Source: Prevotellaceae bacterium UBA4336
Lineage (GTDB): Bacteria; Bacteroidota; Bacteroidia; Bacteroidales; Bacteroidaceae
Direction of reading: 5' to 3'
NCBI GenBank assembly: GCA_002394305.1
Contig: DGTM01000039.1
Coordinates: forward strand, 44,791-75,840
DNA: 31,050 bases
Shown here: piece after piece, positions 8,209 to 14,923 of the stretch
Numbering within the stretch: position 1 is the stretch's first letter
How the letters are laid out: each line of letters starts with the position of its first letter
Notes under the pieces: model-generated
What the model saw: only the letters and a program-made list of their open reading frames with translations
What the model was told of the DNA's origin: nothing
Database searches by the model: none
Made by a program: the position numbers and the translations under genes

Positions 8209-10737
8209 ATGAGAGGAAAGAAAATTGCTATGCTGCTCGTGGCGCTCATCGTCTGCAGCATGAATGCGTGGAGTTACAGGATTACTGACAACTACACCAT
8301 CGAGAGTAAGTTCAAGATTAATGCCCTTGGCGCTGGCATTGCCTTCCGTGCCTACGAGGGCTTCGGCGGACAGATCTGCCTGTGGCAGTTCAATGTGGGC
8401 ACCGACGGCACGAAGTCGCTCTTCCGTCCCCACGACTGGAAGGTGGGCGGCATCCTGCTTGCCGAGATTAACACTGCCGACAAGGGTGTCGCACTGAACA
8501 CCACCGACTGGTTCGTCACTAAGATTGTCATCTCGAACAACGGACAGCACGCCGACACCTACCTGCGCCGCGCAGACCAGGCAGAGTTCACGCTCATCGA
8601 CCAGCGCGACGGCAACTTCCGCTTCGGCCTGGTCGGCACACGCCAAGACCATGACGGCAACGTCAACGAGTCGGCCAGCTATGATTACTTCAAGGTGACT
8701 GCCAACGAGACAGGCGATGTGCTCTACTACGAGGACTTCGATGCCACGAATGGCGACTGGAGAAACGACCCCATTTGGAACGAGGCCGAGGGCACTCTGA
8801 CCACCGAGGGCCGAAACCTCCACGAGGTGAAGTACTTCCCCAGCAACATGTTCCTCGATGCCGTGAAGATGCACTACACCGTCGAGGCCGACATGACCAT
8901 CGAGAGCGGCTACGCCTCCCTCATCTTCGGCCTGAACGAGAGCGGCAGCAACTACATGTGGCAAATCTCGCCCAACTACTACAACGACACCAGCGTCAAC
9001 AACTACTACCACCTCGACAGGGGCAACGAGAACTGGAAGGCTCATGCTGCCGGTCCGCGCTATCCCGACTACGAGGCCATCGACATCTGGGGCGTGAAGC
9101 GCCATGTGATGATTGAGGTAGAGGGCAACGTCGTCAGGACTTACATCGACGGCAAGCTGGAGGACACCTTCACACAGTGCGACATGACGGACCTCGAACT
9201 GCTCAACACCGGCAAGATGGGCATCCGCGTGGATGCCGGCAACGGCGTGAGCCACGAGGTTTATATCGATAATGTCAAGCTGACAGAGTACGACAAGGAC
9301 GGCAACGCCACTGTGGTTATGGAGGACGGCTTCGACGGCGGCGCAGCCCACTACTTCGAGCTGACAGGCAAGAACGCCACCTACGCCAAGGTTGAGGATG
9401 TGGAAGGCAACTACATGCTGCACATCACGTGCGACGGCACCACAGACCGGAGCGCCAAGGTGCGCCTCATCCAGACCGACGACTTCGTCTGCACACACAA
9501 CTACGAGAACGGCATCTGCACCATCTGCGGCGAATACGAGGAGCCGGGCTACGACACGACCCTCAACGCCTACACCATCGGCAACCTCGGACAGCTCATC
9601 CGCTTCTCGGAGATTGTCAACGGCGGCGAGCAGGGTGCCAAGGGCTCTCTGACTGCCGACATCGACATGGAATACAGCGAAGAGTTCCAGCCTATCGGCC
9701 TGAACAACGACGGCTCTTGGCAGCGTCCCTTCATGGGAACCTTCTACGGAAACAACCATGTCATCCGCAATCTCTTCGTCAAGACAGAGTGCGAAGGCGG
9801 CCTCTTCTCGCGTACTCGCGGCAGCAAGATCTACAATCTGGGCCTCGTCAACGCCCACATCGAGAGCACAGCGGGACTGCGCTGCGGCGCCATCGCCGGC
9901 GAGCACCACGACAATGCTCAGATAGTGAACTGCTACGCTCGCGGCACCATCGAGTTCGTTACCACCAACGCCCAGAAGGATGCCGTCGCCGGTGAATGTG
10001 CAGGCGGTCACTTCGTGAACTGCTACACCACGCTGCCTAAGATGTCCTGCGACTATCCGATGGGCGGAGACATGACGAACAGCTACGAAGGCGTCACCGC
10101 AGAGCAAACCGCTACGGGCGAGATTGCCTACAAGCTGGGCGATGCTTTCTTCCAGACCATCGGCCAGGACGCTTACCCTGAGCTCGACAATACACACGGT
10201 GTTGTCTTCGTGATGACTGAGGCTGGCTATGCAACCCTCTACAACAGCGAGAAGGCAGGCACGCTTTCCGACAATGTAACCGTCTATACAGGCAAGAAGG
10301 GAGACGGCTTCATTGTGCTCACTGAGCAGCAGAACACGATTCCGGCCGCTACGCCTGTCGTGCTGAAAGGCGCAGAGGGCTACTTCAGCTTCACTCCCGC
10401 TTCTGCCGCTTCTGCCATTACGGGCGGGAACGACCTGCTTGGCACAGCGGCTCCCCTCGTGGCAATGGGCGGCGAGTATGTGCTGGCTAACGAAGGCGGT
10501 GTGGCTGGCTTCTATCTTGCAAGCACAGGTTCTGTCATCCCCGCAGGCAAGGCCTACTTTCAGAGCACAGCCGGCGTGAAGGCCTTCTACTTCAGCGGCG
10601 ACGATGCTACCGGCATCGACAGCCTCACCCCTGCCCTCTCCGAAGGCGAGGGAGCTATTTACAACCTGGCCGGACAGCGCCTCGGCAAGGTGCAAAAAGG
10701 CATCAACATCGTTGGCGGCAAGAAGATTCTGAAGTAA
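8209..10737 (+). CDS. Secreted multi-domain protein with LamG-like and GLUG-like regions
   Basis: 842 residues with a clear signal peptide (MRGKKIAMLLVALIVCSMNAWS). Region 23-165 is a beta-sandwich matching the C-terminal module of the preceding hydrolase (LWQFN, FRPHDWKVGG, LLAEI). A second sandwich spans about 175-395 (YYEDFDATNGDW, then MWQISPNYY). A short Cys motif CTHNYENGICTICGEYE lies near 428. Region 470-595 has GLUG-like adhesin repeats (FMGTFYGNNHVIRNLFV, GGLFSRTRGSKIYNLGLVNAHI). The tail IYNLAGQRLGKVQKGINIVG (817-836), followed by GKKILK, is the Prevotella-type sorting or surface-anchor-like end. No catalytic site was recognised. Binding of carbohydrate or host/plant surface is inferred. 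It follows the hydrolase by 69 AT-rich bp with no terminator, so co-transcription is likely. Confidence 0.8.
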   Translation: MRGKKIAMLLVALIVCSMNAWSYRITDNYTIESKFKINALGAGIAFRAYEGFGGQICLWQFNVGTDGTKSLFRPHDWKVGGILLAEINTADKGVALNTTDWFVTKIVISNNGQHADTYLRRADQAEFTLIDQRDGNFRFGLVGTRQDHDGNVNESASYDYFKVTANETGDVLYYEDFDATNGDWRNDPIWNEAEGTLTTEGRNLHEVKYFPSNMFLDAVKMHYTVEADMTIESGYASLIFGLNESGSNYMWQISPNYYNDTSVNNYYHLDRGNENWKAHAAGPRYPDYEAIDIWGVKRHVMIEVEGNVVRTYIDGKLEDTFTQCDMTDLELLNTGKMGIRVDAGNGVSHEVYIDNVKLTEYDKDGNATVVMEDGFDGGAAHYFELTGKNATYAKVEDVEGNYMLHITCDGTTDRSAKVRLIQTDDFVCTHNYENGICTICGEYEEPGYDTTLNAYTIGNLGQLIRFSEIVNGGEQGAKGSLTADIDMEYSEEFQPIGLNNDGSWQRPFMGTFYGNNHVIRNLFVKTECEGGLFSRTRGSKIYNLGLVNAHIESTAGLRCGAIAGEHHDNAQIVNCYARGTIEFVTTNAQKDAVAGECAGGHFVNCYTTLPKMSCDYPMGGDMTNSYEGVTAEQTATGEIAYKLGDAFFQTIGQDAYPELDNTHGVVFVMTEAGYATLYNSEKAGTLSDNVTVYTGKKGDGFIVLTEQQNTIPAATPVVLKGAEGYFSFTPASAASAITGGNDLLGTAAPLVAMGGEYVLANEGGVAGFYLASTGSVIPAGKAYFQSTAGVKAFYFSGDDATGIDSLTPALSEGEGAIYNLAGQRLGKVQKGINIVGGKKILK

Positions 10738-10758
10738 GAACTAACTAAACTAAAAGAT

Positions 10759-10917
10759 ATGAAACGCAATTATATTTGTCCTGCCATGCAGGCAGAAGAA
10801 GCGCAGGCCACGCAGATGCTGGCCGAGAGCCTCGTCATCAGCAACACTACGGTGGACGGCAGCCAGGCCCTGACGAAGGAAAACAACGGCTGGGACATCT
10901 GGGACGAAGAGGAATAG
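10759..10917 (+). CDS. Small protein of unknown function (52 residues)
   Basis: A short open frame starts 21 bp after the secreted-protein stop, behind an A-rich leader (CTAACTAAACTAAAAGAT). It begins MKRNYICPAMQAEEAQATQM and ends NNGWDIWDEEE, with TAG at 10915-10917. It has no signal peptide or membrane segment. The N-terminal [RK]xYxxP motif and the C-terminal acidic W-D-I-W ending resemble, from memory, short conserved Prevotella proteins found after surface-protein genes. The strong terminator 57 bp downstream ends the three-gene unit. Its function is not known; it could be a regulatory or secretion-linked peptide. It is short enough to be missed by gene callers. Confidence 0.75.
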   Translation: MKRNYICPAMQAEEAQATQMLAESLVISNTTVDGSQALTKENNGWDIWDEEE

Positions 10918-10973
10918 CCAGCGTCCGCCCTGCTCCTGCACGTCGGCAGGAATAGGCAACAGCTGATAGCAGC

Positions 10974-11016
10974 AAGGGCTGCAGGTCTGAGACATCAGGC
11001 TTGCAGCCCTTTTTTT
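10974..11016 (+). terminator. Intrinsic terminator after the small protein gene
   Basis: Perfect 10-bp arms AAGGGCTGCA (10974-10983) and TGCAGCCCTT (11002-11011) run into a T7 tract (11010-11016). It closes the hydrolase / secreted protein / small protein unit. Confidence 0.92.
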
Positions 11017-11037
11017 CGATTGCCGAGGACCGCCAAC

Positions 11038-11345
11038 AACCTTCGTAAACTTCCCCGAGGCAAACCATAATCTACCCCGGGACGAGCCACGAAAACCTCA
11101 AGTGCGAACCATATAATTCCCCGGAGCGAACCATAAAATTCCCAGCCCCGCGGAGCAAAACTTTTTCAGTGGCACGGAAATATATTTCAAAGGCACTAAA
11201 ATATATTTCAAAGCTTCTGAAATATATTTCCAAGGCTTGGAAATAGTTTTTGTCCGTGCCGTGAGGAATTTGTTGCCGCGGAGCAAGGATTTTGTGACCG
11301 TGGAGCAAGGATTTTGTGACCGTGGAGCAAGGGAGACATGTCCGC
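11038..11345. repeat. 22-bp degenerate repeat array 2 (three sub-arrays)
   Basis: Sub-array i (about 11038-11147): GCAAACC/GCGAACC-type units in register at 11060, 11082, 11104 and 11126, each followed by an AT-rich run and CCCC. Sub-array ii (about 11153-11250): four copies of AAATATATTT, three within palindromic GAAATATATTTC-like sites, spaced 21-22 bp. Sub-array iii: GAGCAAGG at exactly 11281, 11303 and 11325, with ATTTTGTGACCG between them. An 8-bp hairpin (CGTGGAGC 11321-11328 / GCTCCACG 11344-11351) closes the right end. Apart from the terminator and a promoter, nothing else was recognised in the gene-free stretch 10918-11530. Confidence 0.85.
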
Positions 11346-11391
11346 TCCACGCGCGCGTATGTTAAATAATGTTATATCTTCAAGGCCGTTC

Positions 11392-11422
11392 ATTGCAGTG
11401 TTTCAGGAATGACGTAACTTTA
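11392..11422 (+). promoter_or_regulatory. Probable promoter for the SPFH gene
   Basis: ATTG at 11392-11395, a 19-bp spacer, and TAACTTTA at 11415-11422 (one mismatch to TAnnTTTG). The surrounding bases GACGTAACTTT are identical to those of the pgk promoter. It gives a 5' leader of roughly 100 nt before the ATG at 11531. Confidence 0.6.
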
Positions 11423-11530
11423 CGATACAAAACTGAGAAATAGCTGAACCAAAACGGGTGCCGACGGGAGGTTCCCTGCGAAATACGCCGGACGCACCTG
11501 CCAAACAGAAACTATCAAACTGCAAGACTT

Positions 11531-12493
11531 ATGGAAAAGAAATTCGAAGGAGTGGTATTCAACGGTTTTCTGATGCTCTTCCTGGCGCTGGCTCTGATGC
11601 TGGGAGGCATTGTCAGCGGCATCAGCGGCATCGTGTTTCTGAACGACGGGACAGGCGACGTCCTCGGGACGGCCCTGCTGTCAGGCGGCATGACGTCCTT
11701 CGTCATCTCCATCATCATGATGTGCGGCTTCCTGATGCTCGAGCCGAACGAGGCACGCGTCATCACGTGGTTCGGCAAATACGCAGGCACCTTCACCGAG
11801 ACGGGCTACTTCTGGATCAACCCCTTCTACTCCGTGAAGAAGCTGTCGCTGCGTGCCCGCAACCTCGACGCCAAGCCCATCAAGGTGAACGACAAGGTGG
11901 GCAACCCCGTGATGATTGGCCTCGTGCTCGTCTGGCGGCTGAAGGACACGTACAAGGCCATCTTCGAGATTGACTCGCAGACGATGGCTCCCGGCAATCA
12001 GCAAGACCTGGGCGGCGCCACGCTGAAGGGCATCATGCTGGCCCTGGAGAACTTCGTCAAGGTGCAGAGCGATGCGGCCCTGCGGCAAGTGGCCGGGCAG
12101 TATGCCTACGACGACACCGACGAGCGGGACAGCCAGGAGCTGACCCTGCGCGACGGCGGCGACGAGATAAACCGTCAGCTCGAGCGGAGGCTCTCCGAGC
12201 GGCTCGCCCTGGCAGGCATCGAGGTGGTCGAAGCCCGCATCAACTACCTGGCCTACGCCCCCGAGATAGCCGCCGTGATGCTGCGCCGCCAGCAAGCCAC
12301 CGCCATCATCACTGCCCGCGAGAAAATCGTGGAGGGCGCCGTCAGCATGGTGAAGATGGCCCTCGACAAGCTCTCCGACGAGAACATCGTGGCCCTCGAC
12401 GACGAGAAGAAAGCCGCCATGGTGAGCAACCTGCTCGTCGTGCTCTGCGGCGACGACTCGGCCCAGCCCGTCGTCAACACCGGCACGGTGTAG
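11531..12493 (+). CDS. SPFH/band-7 (prohibitin-like) membrane protein
   Basis: 320 residues. Two N-terminal hydrophobic helices (about 9-37 and 45-69) are followed by an SPFH/PHB domain recognisable from EPNEARVITWFGKYAGTF, GYFWINPFYSVKKLSLRARN, VGNPVMIGLVLVWRLKD and the later LAGIEVVEARINYLAYAPEIA, then a helical region containing RRQQATAIITAREKIVEGAV. Such proteins oligomerise at the inner membrane into flotillin-like microdomains or protease-regulating complexes; the specific role here is unknown. The C-terminus (after DDEKKAAMVSNLLVVL) is short and polar. Start ATG 11531 follows a leader with its own promoter. pgk downstream has a separate promoter, so this is probably a single-gene unit. 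Confidence 0.88.
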   Translation: MEKKFEGVVFNGFLMLFLALALMLGGIVSGISGIVFLNDGTGDVLGTALLSGGMTSFVISIIMMCGFLMLEPNEARVITWFGKYAGTFTETGYFWINPFYSVKKLSLRARNLDAKPIKVNDKVGNPVMIGLVLVWRLKDTYKAIFEIDSQTMAPGNQQDLGGATLKGIMLALENFVKVQSDAALRQVAGQYAYDDTDERDSQELTLRDGGDEINRQLERRLSERLALAGIEVVEARINYLAYAPEIAAVMLRRQQATAIITAREKIVEGAVSMVKMALDKLSDENIVALDDEKKAAMVSNLLVVLCGDDSAQPVVNTGTV

Positions 12494-12580
12494 GGCTTCG
12501 GAGCGGAGCGGACAGGCCGCGGCAAGCCTGCCAGGGCGGAGACATCCGCAGGACGCAGGGTGAAGATTGTGGGCGGAATA

Positions 12581-12612
12581 CTTGCATGCTTCGCAAAAAA
12601 GACGTAACTTTG
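12581..12612 (+). promoter_or_regulatory. pgk promoter
   Basis: CTTG at 12581-12584, a 20-bp spacer and a perfect -7 box TAACTTTG at 12605-12612, followed by an A-rich leader to the ATG at 12656. It fits the Bacteroidetes housekeeping promoter. Confidence 0.8.
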
Positions 12613-12655
12613 CAGCGCAAAACAACACATCAAACAACATAACAAAGAGAACATT

Positions 12656-13924
12656 ATGACAATCAATGAGTACAACTTTGCCGGCAAGAAGGCAATCGTG
12701 CGCGTAGACTTCAACGTGCCCCTGAACGAGAATGGTGAAATTACGGACGACACCCGCATCCGCGGCGCTCTGCCCACCCTGAAGAAGATTATCGCCGACG
12801 GCGGTGCCGCCATCATCATGAGCCACATGGGCAAGCCCAAAGGCAAGGTGAACCCCAAGCTCTCCCTCGGACAGATTCGCGGCGCCGTGGAGAAGGCCCT
12901 CGGCTGCCCCGTCAGCTTTGCTCCCGACTGCGCCAAGGCTCAGGACGCTGCGAAGGCCCTGAAGATGGGTGAAGCACTCCTGCTGGAGAACCTCCGCTAC
13001 TACCCCGAAGAGGAAGGCAAGCCCGTAGGCATCGACAAGGAAGACCCCGCATACGAAGAGGCCAAGAAGGCCATGAAAGCCAGCCAGAAGGAGTTCGCCA
13101 AGACACTGGCCAGCTATGCTGACTGCTACGTGATGGATGCCTTCGGCACCGCTCACCGCAAACACGCATCGACAGCCGTCATCGCCGACTACTTCGACGC
13201 CGATAACAAGATGCTCGGCCTCCTCATGGAGAAAGAGGTGAAGGCAGTGGACAACGTCCTCTCCAACATCAAGCGCCCCTTCGTTGCCATCATGGGCGGC
13301 TCGAAGGTGAGCAGCAAGATCGGCATCATCGAGAACCTGCTGGGCAAAGTGGACAAGCTCATCCTCTGCGGCGGCATGACCTACACCTTCGCCAAGGCAC
13401 ACGGCGGCAACATCGGCAACTCCATCGTCGAGCTCGACAAGCTGGACGTGGCACTGGGCGTCGAGAAGAAGGCCAAGGAGAACGGCGTAGAGCTCGTCCT
13501 GGGCTCCGACAGCGTATGCTGCACCGGCTATGACTTCAGCACCTTCAGCGTGAAGCCCGGCGCAGAAATCAAGGTGTTCCCCTCCAACGCCATCGAAGAC
13601 GGCTGGGACGGCCTGGATGCAGGTCCCGAGAGCCGCAAGAAGTTCGCCGAAGCCATCAAGGGCGCAAAGACCATCCTCTGGAACGGTCCCGCCGGATGCT
13701 TCGAGTGCGACGAGTTCACCGCAGGCAGCCGTGCCGTAGGCGAAGCCATCGCACAGGCCACAGCCGAAGGCGCATTCTCCCTCATCGGCGGCGGCGACAG
13801 CGTGGCATGTTGCACGAAGTTCGGCCTGACCGACAAGGTGAGCTACATCTCGACCGGCGGCGGCGCCCTGCTCGAAGCCATCGAAGGCAAGGTACTCCCC
13901 GGCGTAGCAGCCATCAAAGGATAG
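12656..13924 (+). CDS. pgk: Phosphoglycerate kinase
   Basis: 422 residues. PGK transfers phosphate between 1,3-bisphosphoglycerate and ADP in cytosolic glycolysis. Recognisable parts are the substrate loop RVDFNVPLNENGEITDDTRI (16-35, with Arg34 in the conserved position), SHMGKPKGK (56-64), FGTAHRKHAS in the triose-binding region, the hinge/nucleotide segment MGGSKVSSKIGIIENLL, and the C-terminal nucleotide loop GGGDSVACC. It is slightly longer than the E. coli enzyme because of a charged insert after LLLENLRYYPEEEGKP, as in other Bacteroidetes PGKs. It has its own promoter. The next gene starts only 12 bp after the stop. Confidence 0.97.
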   Translation: MTINEYNFAGKKAIVRVDFNVPLNENGEITDDTRIRGALPTLKKIIADGGAAIIMSHMGKPKGKVNPKLSLGQIRGAVEKALGCPVSFAPDCAKAQDAAKALKMGEALLLENLRYYPEEEGKPVGIDKEDPAYEEAKKAMKASQKEFAKTLASYADCYVMDAFGTAHRKHASTAVIADYFDADNKMLGLLMEKEVKAVDNVLSNIKRPFVAIMGGSKVSSKIGIIENLLGKVDKLILCGGMTYTFAKAHGGNIGNSIVELDKLDVALGVEKKAKENGVELVLGSDSVCCTGYDFSTFSVKPGAEIKVFPSNAIEDGWDGLDAGPESRKKFAEAIKGAKTILWNGPAGCFECDEFTAGSRAVGEAIAQATAEGAFSLIGGGDSVACCTKFGLTDKVSYISTGGGALLEAIEGKVLPGVAAIKG

Positions 13925-13936
13925 GCTAATGAACAA

Positions 13937-14923
13937 ATGAACAGACCCTCCCCCAGCCCCCTCCCTTGCAGGGAGGAGAGAAGACACCATCGGAAGACTA
14001 TCTACTCCCCTCTCTGCAAGGGAGGGGTCTGGGGAAGGGTCTGTTTCCTTCTACTCTTACTGCTCTCCTCCTGCACTGAGCGACAGGAGGCCAAGCCCTT
14101 TCAGACAGACAGCACCGAAGTCGACTCCACCGCCCTGCGAGTGGCAGTCATGCCGACGATGGGCTGCCTGCCGCTATATTATGCCGTCGGCAGCGGACTG
14201 GCCGACAGCCTCGGACTCGAGATAACGTTGCTGCGCTACCAGGCACAGATGGACATCGACACCGCCCTCCTGCGCGGGCATGCCGACATAGCCTACACCG
14301 ACCTCATCCGCACAGCACGCCTCGCCGAGAGCATCGGGCTGAAGCCATTCGCCGCCTGCCACGAGCCGCTCTCGCTCATCTCGCTCAAGACGAAGCGCGT
14401 GAAAAGCATCAACCAGATGAAGGAACAGATGATAGCCATCAGCCGCCTCTCTGCCACAGACTACTGGTGCGACCACGTGCTCGACAGCACAGGCACAAGC
14501 CACGACGACGTCTACCGTCCGCAAATCAACGACGTACGCCTGCGTGCCGAGATGATGCGCCTTGGCCTCATCGATGCAGCCATGATGGGCGAACCCTTCG
14601 CCACATGGATGACCATGCTGGGCCACAAGCGCCTCTTCCGGACACAGCAGGGACACACACGGCTCTACGCATGGGTCGCAGGCGACAAAGCCACCGCCCC
14701 CCAGCAAGAAGCATTCCGCCATCTGCTCGACTCCGCCGCCGTGCTCTGCAGCCAAGCCAGCCAGGCAGACCTCGTACGCAACGTCCTGCAACAGGAATAT
14801 CAGTTGCCCGCCGCACTGACCGACACGCTGGAACTGCCAGCACCCACCCCCACCCTCAGCATCCGCCCAGGCGACATGGCGGAAGCACGCAGGTGGCTCG
14901 ACAAAGCAAAAGCCATACACTGA
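13937..14923 (+). CDS. Solute-binding-like lipoprotein (NMT1/SsuA-type fold)
   Basis: 328 residues. The lipobox LSSC puts the lipidated cysteine at Cys46, after the hydrophobic run VCFLLLLLLSS. The mature part (LRVAVMPTMGCLPLYYAVGS, then DIDTALLRGHADIAYTDLIRTARL, then DAAMMGEPFATWM) follows the periplasmic binding protein pattern of NMT1/THI5 and sulfonate/taurine-type receptors. No permease or ATPase gene is adjacent, so it may be an orphan receptor or sensor; the ligand is unknown. The first 34 or so residues (MNRPSPSPLPCREERR...) are encoded by a palindromic element (13942-14043). No other in-frame ATG lies before the hydrophobic core, so either this start is used or the native start was displaced. 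Its stop overlaps the next start by one base. Confidence 0.72.
   Translation: MNRPSPSPLPCREERRHHRKTIYSPLCKGGVWGRVCFLLLLLLSSCTERQEAKPFQTDSTEVDSTALRVAVMPTMGCLPLYYAVGSGLADSLGLEITLLRYQAQMDIDTALLRGHADIAYTDLIRTARLAESIGLKPFAACHEPLSLISLKTKRVKSINQMKEQMIAISRLSATDYWCDHVLDSTGTSHDDVYRPQINDVRLRAEMMRLGLIDAAMMGEPFATWMTMLGHKRLFRTQQGHTRLYAWVAGDKATAPQQEAFRHLLDSAAVLCSQASQADLVRNVLQQEYQLPAALTDTLELPAPTPTLSIRPGDMAEARRWLDKAKAIH
13942..14043. mobile_element. Palindromic element A (MITE-like) at the lipoprotein start
   Basis: Two 37-bp arms, 13942-13978 and 14007-14043, are inverted repeats with four mismatches (left arm begins CAGACCCTCCCCCAGCCCCC). Each arm contains its own CCTCCC-TTGCA-GGGAGG palindrome. The 28-bp centre is AGAAGACACCATCGGAAGAC and eight further bases. 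The element has no coding capacity of its own beyond being read through. Related arms occur twice in the helicase gene. Mobility is inferred from dispersed copies, not from target-site duplications, which I could not identify. Confidence 0.75.

Noticed and set aside
12494..12580. Terminator after the SPFH gene
   Set aside because: Only a weak imperfect stem (ACAGGC/GCCTGC) without a T-tract is present.
14467..14922. Earlier start for the TPR protein gene
   Set aside because: The upstream part is an Arg/Pro-rich shadow of the lipoprotein gene. ATG 14923 overlaps the lipoprotein stop, as expected for coupled genes.
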